Origin: Streptomyces viridiviolaceus
Lineage (GTDB): Bacteria; Actinomycetota; Actinomycetes; Streptomycetales; Streptomycetaceae
Direction: 5' to 3'
Assembly: GCF_014650995.1 (NCBI RefSeq)
Contig: NZ_BMWA01000002.1
Coordinates: 124,001 to 188,000, forward strand
DNA: 64,000 nt
In this document: piece by piece, positions 1 through 8,475 of the stretch
Position numbering within the stretch: the first letter of the stretch is position 1
Layout: every line of letters begins with the position of its first letter
Program-made: the position numbers and the translations under genes
Notes under the pieces: model-generated
What the model saw: only the letters and a program-made list of their open reading frames with translations
The model's database searches: none
Told to the model about the DNA's origin: nothing

Positions 1-1010
1 GCGTCGGCGACCGCTTCCTCGTCGTCGGCGACTGGCGCACCCGCCTCCTGCTGGAGCCGACGGCCCCCGGCAGCCGCGCCGGACTACGGGCAAGGGCCGT
101 CGGCCGCGAGGAGACCGAGGGCGTGCCCTTCCTGGCCGAAGCGCTCTGGCGCAGGCTCCCCGACCTCGACCTGATGCGCGTCGGCGGAGTCGAGCCGGAA
201 CACCTGCACCCACTGGTTCGCGAGGCACTGTTCCCCGCCCTCCGGGTCACCGACGGGACCGTCGGACCGCCGGGCCCCGCCGACCCCGCACCCGTGCGGG
301 TGCGATGCCGCGGCGAGTGGCACGAGGTGGGCTTCCGCCCGGACGGTCTGCTCCGTATGCCGCACAGCGACGAGGAGCAGCAGCGCGAGCGGGCCCTGCG
401 CGCGTTCGGCGGCGCCGTCGCCGGGTGCTTCGCCGTCGAGCAGACCTGGGCGTCGGGCAGCGGCCGGCTGCCGAAGGCACTCCGCGCCCAGCGCCGGGAC
501 CTGTTCCTGCGCGCCCAGCACGGCGACACCCACGGTGTGCTCCAGCTCCTGGACGCGGGCCTGGACCCCCGGGTCCGCGACGCCTCCGGACGCTCGCTGC
601 TCCACGTACTGCATCTGCTCGACCACGAACCGCTGCTGCCCCGGCTGCTCGCGGCGGGGCTCGACCTGGAGGCCCGGGACCAGCGGGACCGCACACCGCT
701 GTTCGTCGCGGTCAACGACGGTGGCTCCAGGGCCCTCGTGGAGGCACTCCTCGCCGTCGGTGCCCGGATCGACGTGGAAGACCAGTCGGAGATGTCGCTG
801 GCCCAGATCATCCGCCGCTACAAGCGTTCCGACCTGTCCTTCCTCCGGGAGCGCGTACGAGAGGAACACCCGGGCCTCGGCGCCGACTGGTGGGACGAGT
901 GGATGGACCGCGAGGAGCAGGACGACGCGGACGACCACGAGCCCGACGAGCCCGGCGAGTACGGCGAGCCCGATGAGCCCGGCGAGTACAGCAAGGAACC
1001 GCCCTTTTGA
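1..1010 (+). CDS. Ankyrin-repeat protein, 5' end cut by window
   Basis: The reading frame is open from base 3, so the protein starts outside the window; 335 codons are visible. The N-terminal two fifths match no family I know. From about base 500 there are two or three ankyrin-type repeats, for example GDTHGVLQLLDAGLDPRVRD and RTPLFVAVNDGGSRALVEAL, which normally act as protein-binding surfaces. The C-terminal tail is acidic, with a duplicated EPDEPGEY element. The TGA stop overlaps the TTG start of the MoxR gene by three bases, so the two are translationally coupled. I infer an adaptor or substrate-recognition role for the downstream AAA+/VWA pair. The ankyrin call is good; the role is a guess. 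Confidence 0.8.
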   Translation, partial: VGDRFLVVGDWRTRLLLEPTAPGSRAGLRARAVGREETEGVPFLAEALWRRLPDLDLMRVGGVEPEHLHPLVREALFPALRVTDGTVGPPGPADPAPVRVRCRGEWHEVGFRPDGLLRMPHSDEEQQRERALRAFGGAVAGCFAVEQTWASGSGRLPKALRAQRRDLFLRAQHGDTHGVLQLLDAGLDPRVRDASGRSLLHVLHLLDHEPLLPRLLAAGLDLEARDQRDRTPLFVAVNDGGSRALVEALLAVGARIDVEDQSEMSLAQIIRRYKRSDLSFLRERVREEHPGLGADWWDEWMDREEQDDADDHEPDEPGEYGEPDEPGEYSKEPPF

Positions 1011-2212
1011 ACACCGACCCCACCCCCCGTACTGCCCCCGGCCCCCTGGCCGCCGCGGACGACCTCGTCGGCAGGCTGCGCACACGGCGGACCGAACCCG
1101 CGGCCAACCCGCAACTGGAGGCCCTCGCACTGGCCGTGACGGCCAATCAGCCCGTCCTGCTGTGGGGCGAACCGGGCATCGGCAAGTCGGCCGGCCTGGA
1201 GCAGCTCGCCGCAGGACTCGGCCTCCCGCTGGAGACGGTCATCGCCAGCGTGCACGAGCCGTCGGACTTCGCGGGGTTGCCGATCGTCGGGGACGACCCC
1301 GCCGTGACCGGTGTGCCGATGGCACCGCCGGACTGGGCGGTCCGGCTCACCCGCGCCGGACAGGGCCTGCTCTTCTTCGACGAACTGTCCTCCGCGCCCC
1401 CGGCCGTACAGGCGGCACTGCTGCGTGTCGTCCTCGAGCGCCGGGTCGGCAGCCTCGTCCTGCCCGACGCGGTGCGCATCGTCGCAGCCGCCAACCCGCC
1501 GTCGAGCGCCGCGGACGGATGGCACCTCAGCCCGCCGCTCGCCAACCGTTTCGTGCACCTCGACTGGACCCATGACCCGGCCACGGTCGCGCGCGGCATG
1601 GCCGGCACCTGGCCGGAGGTGGCCATTCCGGCGGTCGATCCGGCCAAGGTGCCCGGTGCCGTCGCGCGGGCCCGCGGCGCCGTCTCCGGTTTCCTCACGG
1701 CCCGCCCGGGCCTGGTCCACCACATACCCGCCGACGCCGAGAGCCGGGGCCGGTCCTGGCCGTCCCCGCGCACCTGGGAGATGGCGCTGCGGCTGCTCGC
1801 GACGGGATACGCGACCGGAGCCGGACGCGAGGCCACGGCCGCCGCGCTCACCGGTGCCGTCGGGGACGGCGCGGGCATCGAACTGCTGTCGTACCTGGAA
1901 CACCTCGATCTGCCCGACCCCGAGCGGGTCCTCGCCGACCCCGACGCGTTCGCCCTGCCCGAGCGCGGCGACCGGCAGCTGGCCTTCCTCATCGCGGTCG
2001 TCGCCGCCATCCAGAGCGATCTCACCCGGCCCCGCTGGGAGGCCGGCTGGGCGGTCCTGGCCAAGGCCGTGGACGCGGGCGTACCGGACGTGGCCGCCCG
2101 GGCCGCCACCGACCTCGCGTCGATGCGCCGGCTCGACTGGCCCGTACCTGCGGGCATCGACGGGTTCCTGGACCTGCTGCAGATGTCCGGGGCCCTGCCC
2201 GGCAGCCGTTGA
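1007..2212 (+). CDS. MoxR-like AAA+ ATPase
   Basis: 401 residues. Walker A is GEPGIGKS (residues 54-61), Walker B is LLFFDEL (around 121-127), followed by a sensor-like AANPP segment and an LANRF arginine region, as in AAA_5/MoxR ATPases. Proteins of this group are thought to remodel or metallate partner proteins, usually together with a VWA-domain protein encoded next door, and that is the case here. The TTG start lies inside the upstream stop codon, with no other good start nearby. The gene ends at the TGA that overlaps a possible TTG start of the VWA gene. Cytoplasmic; substrate unknown. Confidence 0.88.
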   Translation: MNTDPTPRTAPGPLAAADDLVGRLRTRRTEPAANPQLEALALAVTANQPVLLWGEPGIGKSAGLEQLAAGLGLPLETVIASVHEPSDFAGLPIVGDDPAVTGVPMAPPDWAVRLTRAGQGLLFFDELSSAPPAVQAALLRVVLERRVGSLVLPDAVRIVAAANPPSSAADGWHLSPPLANRFVHLDWTHDPATVARGMAGTWPEVAIPAVDPAKVPGAVARARGAVSGFLTARPGLVHHIPADAESRGRSWPSPRTWEMALRLLATGYATGAGREATAAALTGAVGDGAGIELLSYLEHLDLPDPERVLADPDAFALPERGDRQLAFLIAVVAAIQSDLTRPRWEAGWAVLAKAVDAGVPDVAARAATDLASMRRLDWPVPAGIDGFLDLLQMSGALPGSR

Positions 2213-2223
2213 GGCCCACGGGC

Positions 2224-3408
2224 ATGACGAAACCCGGCAGCGGCCTGGACACGACCAAACTGCTCGCCGCCCGCTACCGCGCGGCGAACGACCGCCCCTA
2301 TCTGGCGTCGGCCCTGTACGCCCTCACCGTCGTGGCGAGCCACGAGGTGCCGACGATGGGTGTGGACCGGCACTGGCGCTGCTACGTGTCCCCCGCCTTC
2401 GTCGACGCGACGCCCGTGGAGGAACTCGCGGGCGTCTGGATCCACGAGGTGGCGCACCTGCTGCGCGACCACCACGGCCGCGCCGGCCGGCTCGCCGCCG
2501 CCGACCAGCGCGACCGGTACCGCGTCAACGTCGCCCAGGACTGCGAGATCAACGACGACCTCCTCGCCGACGGCCTGCGTCTGCCCGCCGGACGCGTCGA
2601 ACCCCGCCTCTTCGGCCTGCCCGACGGGCAGCTGTTCGAGGCGTACCTGGACGGCCTGCCCCCGCACGTACGGGGACACGACTGCGGATCGGGCGCCCAC
2701 GGCCGCCCGGCGCCCTGGGAACTCCCCGGATCCGCCGGCCCCGCCGCGCTCGGTGACGTCGAGGCCCAGGCACTGCGCCGGCACACCGCCGAGGCGATGC
2801 GCGCCCACCAGCGCTCCCGCGGCACCCTGCCCGCAGGCTGGCGGCGCTGGGCCGAGCACGTCCTGGAACCCACGGTGGACTGGCGGCAGGCGCTGTCCGG
2901 CGCGGTCCGGGAAGCCGCCGCGTGGGCCGGCGGCGCCATCGACTACACCTACCGCCGCCCGTCGCGCCGCACCCCGGCACTGCGCGGCGTCGCCCTCCCC
3001 AGCCTGCGTCGCCCGCTGCCCCGGGTGGCCGTCGTCGTCGACACCTCGGGCTCGATGGGCGACGAGCAACTCGCCGCCGCCCTGGGGGAGGTCACGGGTG
3101 TCCTGCGCGAGGTCGGCGTACGGGGCAACCGCGTCACCGTCCTCGCCTGCGACGCCGACGTGCGCGCCGTGTCCCGGGTGACGGCCACCGAGCAGATCAC
3201 CCTTGGCGGCGGAGGCGGCACGGACATGCGCGTCGGCATCGAGGCCGCCCTCGCGGCACGCGACCGCCCCTCCATCGTCATCGTCCTCACCGACGGCTTC
3301 ACCCCCTGGCCCGCCGAAACCCCGTCCTGCCGCCTCATCGCCGCCCTGATCGGCCCCGACGCGCCGCAGCCCCCGAGCTGGGTGGAGACGGTACGCGTCC
3401 CTGTCTGA
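2224..3408 (+). CDS. VWA-like / zinc-metallopeptidase-like protein (DUF2201 type)
   Basis: About 394 residues from ATG 2224, which has GAGG about 10 bases upstream. A TTG at 2209 inside the MoxR stop is the alternative. The N-terminal part has a zinc-peptidase signature HEVAHLLRDHH (first His at residue 74). The C-terminal part is a von Willebrand A-like fold with a MIDAS DTSGS (Asp 273) and a later LTDG. This is the DUF2201 plus VWA-like arrangement that usually accompanies MoxR ATPases. With the ankyrin and MoxR genes it forms one compact operon, suggesting a three-part chaperone or protease machine. It converges on the EcsC gene 80 bp downstream. The domain call is firm; no substrate can be named. 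Confidence 0.85.
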   Translation: MTKPGSGLDTTKLLAARYRAANDRPYLASALYALTVVASHEVPTMGVDRHWRCYVSPAFVDATPVEELAGVWIHEVAHLLRDHHGRAGRLAAADQRDRYRVNVAQDCEINDDLLADGLRLPAGRVEPRLFGLPDGQLFEAYLDGLPPHVRGHDCGSGAHGRPAPWELPGSAGPAALGDVEAQALRRHTAEAMRAHQRSRGTLPAGWRRWAEHVLEPTVDWRQALSGAVREAAAWAGGAIDYTYRRPSRRTPALRGVALPSLRRPLPRVAVVVDTSGSMGDEQLAAALGEVTGVLREVGVRGNRVTVLACDADVRAVSRVTATEQITLGGGGGTDMRVGIEAALAARDRPSIVIVLTDGFTPWPAETPSCRLIAALIGPDAPQPPSWVETVRVPV

Positions 3409-3490
3409 CGGCCGTCGCGGACGACGCGGGTGGTCTGGGCAGGCTCGTGAAGTGGGGGCCGCAGAGGCCGCGTCGTGGGCCCGGCGGCCC

Positions 3491-4507
3491 TCACTCACGT
3501 GGCGTCGGTCCGGGGGCGTCGTCCCAGTCGGTCGTCAGTGCGGCCGGCAGCGGCAGCCCGTACTTGTCGCACAGGAACCGGGTCTGGCAGTACCGCTGAG
3601 CGTCGGCGGCCACCCGCCCGAGGACCGCGGAGTTCATGCCGGCACCGATGAGGACACCCACGAACGGCACGACCTTGGCGACGTTCTTGACCGGCACCCT
3701 GGCGCCGGCCGGCCCCAGCTGCTGCATCAACTTCTCGAGGGCGGCGAGGAGACGGTGGTCCTGGCGGAGCTTCTGTGACCAGTTGACGCGTCCCTTGACC
3801 GCGTCCGCCGCCCGTGCGACGTCCCGCAACGGCTTGGCTTTGGCAGCCTGTGCCATGAAGGACTGCTGTACCAGGCGTTGGATGAAGTCCTGCTCCTTGG
3901 GGTCCTTGGCGTCGTAGCCGTAGGAGTACGCGATGCGCGCCGCTATCGACGTGCTCAGGACCTGGACGACGAGGATGTCCGCTGTCATCGCGGCGGGGAT
4001 ACCGGCGACGGGGACCATGGCCAGCAGGCCCATGGCGCCGCCTTCGAATGCGCCGGTGGTCCGCCACTTGAGGGTGTTGCGGGTCAGCAGCCGGTCGCAG
4101 ACCTGGAGATCCTGCTCCCGCAGTTCGGTGAAACTGTCGATGTCGAAGCCTCGTTTGCGGGCGAGCTTCTCGACGTTCTTCGGATCGTTGAGATCCATGG
4201 CCCAGTCGTTGACCAGCTCGAGCAACGCCGCCGCGCCTGCGAGCGCCGGTCGCATGGCCGTGTCGGCGACCGCGTCGCCCGCGCGACGGACCGGTTCCGC
4301 GACCGCCTCCGGCACGGCGTCCTTGACCCGTCTCACGGCGTTTCCCGCGACCTCACCGGTGCGACCGAGCGCGGCACTCGCCCAGTTCGGCAGCCCACGG
4401 CGGTTGTTGCGCCGCTGCCAGTGCTCGTCGAGCGTGTCCCACACCTGCTGCTCGTACGCGCTCATCGGGGGCGCACCGTCGACGAGTGGGTCGGCGTAAG
4501 CGCTCAT
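3491..4507 (-). CDS. EcsC family protein
   Basis: 338 residues from ATG 4507, preceded by GGAG at seven bases; an in-frame ATG at 4525 lacks this site. The middle carries EcsC-type hydrophobic helices (GAMGLLAMVPVAGIPAAMTA followed by ILVVQVLSTS). A second glycine-rich segment near the C-terminus (VPFVGVLIGAGMNSAVLG) is typical of the family. The N-terminal 90 residues are charged and amphipathic. EcsC proteins are membrane-associated and of unknown biochemical function. The gene is monocistronic and convergent with the VWA operon. A distant EcsC-like protein lies at 17587-18516. Confidence 0.8.
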   Translation of the reverse strand: MSAYADPLVDGAPPMSAYEQQVWDTLDEHWQRRNNRRGLPNWASAALGRTGEVAGNAVRRVKDAVPEAVAEPVRRAGDAVADTAMRPALAGAAALLELVNDWAMDLNDPKNVEKLARKRGFDIDSFTELREQDLQVCDRLLTRNTLKWRTTGAFEGGAMGLLAMVPVAGIPAAMTADILVVQVLSTSIAARIAYSYGYDAKDPKEQDFIQRLVQQSFMAQAAKAKPLRDVARAADAVKGRVNWSQKLRQDHRLLAALEKLMQQLGPAGARVPVKNVAKVVPFVGVLIGAGMNSAVLGRVAADAQRYCQTRFLCDKYGLPLPAALTTDWDDAPGPTPRE

Positions 4508-4639
4508 CGAGGTTCTCCATTTCAACTGTGATCGCTGGGTTCACGGTGCCTTCCCAGCCGATGGGTGGGTGAAGTACATCTTCCAGCGGCAAGTTCTGAA
4601 AAGGGGTGGGGATACGCTCATCCATGGTCGGTCGGCCGT

Positions 4640-4834
4640 TCAGCCGCCGAGGGTGAACACCGGTCCGCCCGCGCACAGTTCGTCCTCGGTCCCGGTGGGA
4701 CCGCCGCGGTGGGAGACCTCTACCGCGTAGAACTTCGAGCCCGGCGTGATGCCGTCGACCGTGAACGGGAACTCACAGCCCAGCTCGAGTAGCCGTCCGT
4801 CCCGGAGTTCAGCTCCTCGGGCTCTCCGGCTCAC
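4640..4834 (-). pseudogene. Remnant: C-terminal end of a small conserved protein
   Basis: A 64-codon frame that begins at a GTG without a ribosome binding site. The frame is closed just upstream by a stop at 4856-4858. The peptide contains ELGCEFPFTVDG and GSKFYAVEVSHRG, which read like the last part of longer Streptomyces secreted or lipoprotein-like proteins. The N-terminal signal and most of the body are missing, so I call it a truncated remnant rather than a working gene. A short genuine gene is possible. The rest of 4526-4929 shows no other coding signal. Confidence 0.4.
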
Positions 4835-4929
4835 CGGAGGGCCGGTGCCTTTTTGTCAGGGCGCCTTGTGCACCTCACGACAGGCCGTGAGCGTGGCGCG
4901 GCCCACGCACTCCGTGCCGATGCTGCGGG

Positions 4930-5733
4930 TCACCGCGGGCTCTGCAGCAGCGAGAACCGTGCCCCCTCCGGGTCGGCCACCATCGCCACCCGGCCGAGCA
5001 CACTGTCCTGGGCCGGCTTGAGGACGTGACCGCCCAGGTCGACGAGGCGGTCCACGGCCTCGTCGGTGTCGGCCACCTCGAAGTACGTCATCCAGTGCGG
5101 CCCGCGGTCGCGGTGCAGGGCGTGGCCGACACCGTGGACGCCGGCGACGGGGCGGCCGCCGAGGTTCAGGGTCACGTAGTCGAAGTCGGCGGAGACCACC
5201 GGCTCCTGTTCGTAGCCGAACACCGTCGTGTAGAACTTGACGACGCTCGCCGACTCGAAGGTCATCAGCTCGTTCCACGCGGGCGTGCCCGGCACCCCCG
5301 TGACGGCCGTGCCGAGATGTGCCGCCGCCTGCCAGACGCCGAAGACGGCGCCCGAGGGGTCGGAACAGATGGCGAGGCGACCGGCCTCCTCCGCGTCCAG
5401 CGGGCCCACGCCGACGGTGCCCCCGCACGAACGCACCGCCTCGGCCGTCCGGTTCACGTCGTCCGAGGCCAGATACGGCGTCCAGGCGATCGGCAGCTGC
5501 CGGTCCGGGGGCAGTTGCCCGATGCCGGCCACCTCCCGCCCGTCGAGCAGGGCACGCGTGTAGGGGCCGAGCTGCTGCGGGCCGGGCCGGAACTCCCAGC
5601 CGAACAGTGCTCCGTAGAACTGCTGGGTGGCGGCCAGTCCGTGCACCATCAGACTCACCCAGCAGGGTGTGCCGGGCGCCTGCCGTGCGTTCCTGCCGCC
5701 GTGCCGGCCGGCCGACCCCCGTGCGTCGGTCAT
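4930..5733 (-). CDS. VOC (glyoxalase/dioxygenase fold) family protein, two modules
   Basis: 267 residues with tandem vicinal-oxygen-chelate modules. The first runs from about residue 25 (CWVSLMVHGLAATQQFYGALFGWEF), the second from about 155 (WNELMTFESASVVKFYTTVFGYE). Each ends in a DPSGAVFGVWQ or DPEGARFSLLQ strand. Such two-module proteins resemble hydroxylase/glyoxalase-like antibiotic-resistance or isomerase enzymes; the substrate cannot be read from sequence. The ATG at 5733 follows a GAAGAGAG site. Much longer open frames across this strand, reaching toward 7590, are GC-bias artefacts. The 297 bp to the next gene holds only likely divergent promoters. Confidence 0.85.
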   Translation of the reverse strand: MTDARGSAGRHGGRNARQAPGTPCWVSLMVHGLAATQQFYGALFGWEFRPGPQQLGPYTRALLDGREVAGIGQLPPDRQLPIAWTPYLASDDVNRTAEAVRSCGGTVGVGPLDAEEAGRLAICSDPSGAVFGVWQAAAHLGTAVTGVPGTPAWNELMTFESASVVKFYTTVFGYEQEPVVSADFDYVTLNLGGRPVAGVHGVGHALHRDRGPHWMTYFEVADTDEAVDRLVDLGGHVLKPAQDSVLGRVAMVADPEGARFSLLQSPR

Positions 5734-6030
5734 CGTCACTCTCTTCTCGGCCCCTCGCGGGGGACCGTTTCCGCTTCCGCTCCGACGAACCCCCGTGCCG
5801 ATGCCGGCACCGCCCGGTGCCGCGCCCTCCCGGCTCACCCGGAGGGCGGTCCGGTTGTCCGGAGAATTCCTGATGCGCGAATTCCTGTCCGTCTCCGCGC
5901 GACGGCTGCCGGGTGCCGATCGGCTGTACAGCATGTGGCCGATCCCGTACGCCTCGTGATCGGTACTGCCCGGCGGGCAGAGTAGCCCGACCTGGACGAG
6001 TCGGCCACCCGGTGCGCAAGGATGGTGGCC

Positions 6031-6882
6031 ATGAACGCCATCATCTCCGCATCCGAACTCGCGAGCGACCTGACGGGCGCGAACCCGTCGGTCCTGCTCG
6101 ACGTCCGCTGGCAGCTGAGCATGGCGAAGGCCGCCGGCGCGCCCCCGTTCGACGGCCGCGCCGAGTACGCGGCCGGGCACATCCCCGGCGCCGTCTTCGT
6201 CGACCTGGACAGGGAACTCGCGTCCGCGCCCGGCGAGGGCGGCAGGCATCCGCTGCCGGACGTGGCGGAGTTCGGGGCCGCGATGCGCCGGGCGGGCGTG
6301 TCGTCCGGCCGCCCGGTCGTCGTGTACGACGGCGGGCAGGGCTGGGCTGCCGCCCGCGCCTGGTGGCTCCTGCGCTGGACGGGTCACCCGGACGTGCGAG
6401 TCCTCGACGGCGGACTGGCCCGCTGGGAGGGGCCGCTGTCGACGGAGGTCCCCACGCCGGCACCCGGCGACTTCGCGCCGGCGCCGGGCGCGGTGGGGCT
6501 CCTGGACGCGGACGCGGCCGCCGCGCTGGCCCGGTCCGGGGTGCTGCTCGACGCCCGGGCGGGGGAACGGTACCGGGGCGAGGTCGAGCCGATCGACCCG
6601 GTCGGCGGGCACATCCCGGGCGCCCTGTCGGCACCGACGACGGACAACGTGGCGCCGGACGGCCGGTTCCTGCCCGCCGAGGAACTCCACGCCCGCTTCA
6701 AGGCGCTGGGCGCCGCCGACGGCACCGAGGTCGGCGTGTACTGCGGCTCGGGCGTCTCCGCGGCGCACGAGGTGCTGGCGCTCGCGGTGGCGGGCATTCC
6801 GGCCGCGCTGTACGTCGGGTCCTGGTCGGAGTGGTCGTCGGACCCGCAGCGGCCCGTCGCCGTGGGGCCGGACCCCCGGTAG
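6031..6882 (+). CDS. Thiosulfate/3-mercaptopyruvate sulfurtransferase (tandem rhodanese)
   Basis: 283 residues with two rhodanese domains. The N-terminal inactive one contains LLDVRW, GHIPGAVFVDLD and VVYDGG. The C-terminal active one contains GHIPGAL and the loop CGSGVSA with the catalytic cysteine at about residue 238. Enzymes of this family move a sulfane sulfur from thiosulfate or 3-mercaptopyruvate to a thiol or cyanide acceptor; CGSGV loops are often seen in mercaptopyruvate-type enzymes. Start chosen at ATG 6031 because AAGGA lies eight bases upstream; ATG 6022 is in frame but lies on that site. Followed by a strong hairpin and converging on sepH. Confidence 0.88.
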   Translation: MNAIISASELASDLTGANPSVLLDVRWQLSMAKAAGAPPFDGRAEYAAGHIPGAVFVDLDRELASAPGEGGRHPLPDVAEFGAAMRRAGVSSGRPVVVYDGGQGWAAARAWWLLRWTGHPDVRVLDGGLARWEGPLSTEVPTPAPGDFAPAPGAVGLLDADAAAALARSGVLLDARAGERYRGEVEPIDPVGGHIPGALSAPTTDNVAPDGRFLPAEELHARFKALGAADGTEVGVYCGSGVSAAHEVLALAVAGIPAALYVGSWSEWSSDPQRPVAVGPDPR

Positions 6883-6899
6883 CCCGGCGGGGACGGGAC

Positions 6900-6927
6900 A
6901 GGGCCGCGCCCTTGCGGGTGCGGCCCT
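6900..6927. terminator. Hairpin terminator between sulfurtransferase gene and sepH
   Basis: The arms AGGGCCGC and GCGGCCCT enclose a further GCCC/GGGT pairing and a short TTGC loop. It sits in the 71-bp gap between two convergent stop codons, so it probably serves both strands. No U-tract, as usual in Streptomyces. Confidence 0.7.
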
Positions 6928-6953
6928 GCTCTTCGTACGGGCGGCGGCCCGGT

Positions 6954-8003
6954 CTACTCCTGCTTCTTCCGCCGGGTGCCGAACACGATCTCGTCCCAGC
7001 TCGGCACCGCCGCGCGGCGGCCCGGACGGACCCCGTCGGCCTCGGCCTGGCGGTCGGTGGCGCCGACCAGACGGTCGCGGTGGCTGCCCACGGAGCGCGG
7101 CATGAGGACGTCGGCGTAGGCGGAACCGGCCGACGCCGCGGGCGCCGGGGGCTCCTCCGCCACGGGCTCCTCCTCGTCGGGCTCCTCCGGCGTCTCCGAG
7201 GGGCGCTCGGGGACCACCAGGTCGCCCCGGAAGCTCGGCACCGCCTCCAGCAGGCTCGTCAGTGAGTCCCGCTCGCGCTCGCCCGTGCTCTCCTCGGCCG
7301 GCTCGGCGGCCTGGGCGGGCAGGCTCGGCCGCTCCCGGTGCTCGCGGTCGAGGGACCGGTCCAGCGGCCGGTCGCGCGGCAGCCGTGCGATGCGCGGGAC
7401 GAACGGGAAGCTGGGCTCGGGCGCGGCGAGGTCGTCGGACTCGCCGATCAGCGCGCGCGCCTCGTCGTCGACGGCCTGGACGAGCCGCCGGGGCGGGTCG
7501 TACGTCCAGCTCGCCGAGTGCGGTTCGCCCGCCACCCGGTAGACCAGCAGGACTTCCCACGTGCCGTCGTCGCGGCGCCAGGAGTCCCACTGGACGGTGT
7601 CCTTCTCGGCGCCGCGCAGCAGCAGCCGCTCCTGTACGGCCTCACCGAGGGGCGGGCCGGAGTTCTCGCCGGGGCGGCGGACGGGGGTCTTGCGGGCCCG
7701 CTCCGCCATGAAGGCGCGCTCGGCCAGCACCGGACCCTCGAAGCGGCGTACTCGATCGACGGGAATGCCCGCCATCTGGGCGACCTCTTCCGCGGTCGCA
7801 CCGGCCCTTATGCGCGCCTGGATGTCGCGGGGGCGGAGATGGCTCTCCACCTCGATCTCGATCTGGCCGAGGCGGGGACGGTCGCCGCGCACGGCGGCGC
7901 GGAGCCGTTCGTCAATCGGAAGCGTGTACTCCGTGCTGTCCGCAGCCTTCAGCACCAGCCGTGTGCCGTCATTCGAGACGGCCACGACACGCAGTTCGGG
8001 CAT
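6954..8003 (-). CDS. sepH: SepH, FtsZ-binding cell division protein
   Basis: 349 residues. The N-terminal DUF3071 domain begins MPELRVVAVSNDGTRLVL and contains a helix-turn-helix-like segment AEEVAQMAGIPVDRVRRFE (residues 71-89). The rest is a charged, proline-rich linker and a short conserved C-terminal end (RRAAVPSWDEIVFGTRRKK). In Streptomyces and mycobacteria this protein is established as SepH, which binds FtsZ and stimulates its assembly during septation. Start ATG 8003 is preceded by an excellent GGAGG four bases away. Cytoplasmic, at septa. Monocistronic and convergent with the sulfurtransferase gene. I am confident from domain layout and ends. Confidence 0.92.
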   Translation of the reverse strand: MPELRVVAVSNDGTRLVLKAADSTEYTLPIDERLRAAVRGDRPRLGQIEIEVESHLRPRDIQARIRAGATAEEVAQMAGIPVDRVRRFEGPVLAERAFMAERARKTPVRRPGENSGPPLGEAVQERLLLRGAEKDTVQWDSWRRDDGTWEVLLVYRVAGEPHSASWTYDPPRRLVQAVDDEARALIGESDDLAAPEPSFPFVPRIARLPRDRPLDRSLDREHRERPSLPAQAAEPAEESTGERERDSLTSLLEAVPSFRGDLVVPERPSETPEEPDEEEPVAEEPPAPAASAGSAYADVLMPRSVGSHRDRLVGATDRQAEADGVRPGRRAAVPSWDEIVFGTRRKKQE

Positions 8004-8475
8004 GGGGACCTCCCGGGTGGTGCCTGCCGACGTCACGTGCGTCGCTGCTTCCGCTCTGTCGAGTGTGGCCTGCCCGGGTGCAGCCTGCCACAACCTTGCC
8101 GAGTTGCCCGGCGTGTCGGGCACGGGCCCTGGATCGCCGTTATGGCACGGTTACCTGTTCGCAACGCTAAGTGACCAACTCCGTCACCCTGTGCACCTAG
8201 CCCCCTCCCGGCGGTCCTTCAAGGTCCTGAACCCCCTGTCGGGAGACCGGACCCAGGGCTCGCAACAGTACTCCATTCGGGCCACGTGCGTGGATTGGCA
8301 CGCCGTCCAACTTCTGGCAAGAGGGGGTACTCGGTCGCCCGTGGCGTGATTCCCGCGATCTCGGGCGTGGCGTACTTCACGCAATCACCAGAAACGGAAC
8401 TAAAGGTTTCGTTCGCACGTCCCCTTCTCGTGCAGTTGATCGATCGCGTACGGGAAAGACAGGCAAGGACCGGGA
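8004..8475. promoter_or_regulatory. Divergent promoter region, sepH and membrane protein gene
   Basis: A 472-bp gap between two divergent genes, with markedly lower GC than its surroundings around 8130-8420. It must contain both promoters. I could not assign -10/-35 boxes or a regulator site with confidence, and saw no coding frame with a ribosome binding site. Confidence 0.45.

Noticed and set aside
1147..3498. Long minus-strand frame (783 codons) opposite MoxR and VWA genes
   Set aside because: GC-bias shadow: arginine/alanine/glycine-rich peptide without domains, while the plus strand has clear AAA+ and VWA motifs.
4930..7590. Minus-strand frame of 886 codons reaching through the sulfurtransferase gene
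   Set aside because: Only the last 267 codons (from 5733) form a VOC protein with a ribosome binding site; the rest is antisense to the rhodanese gene.
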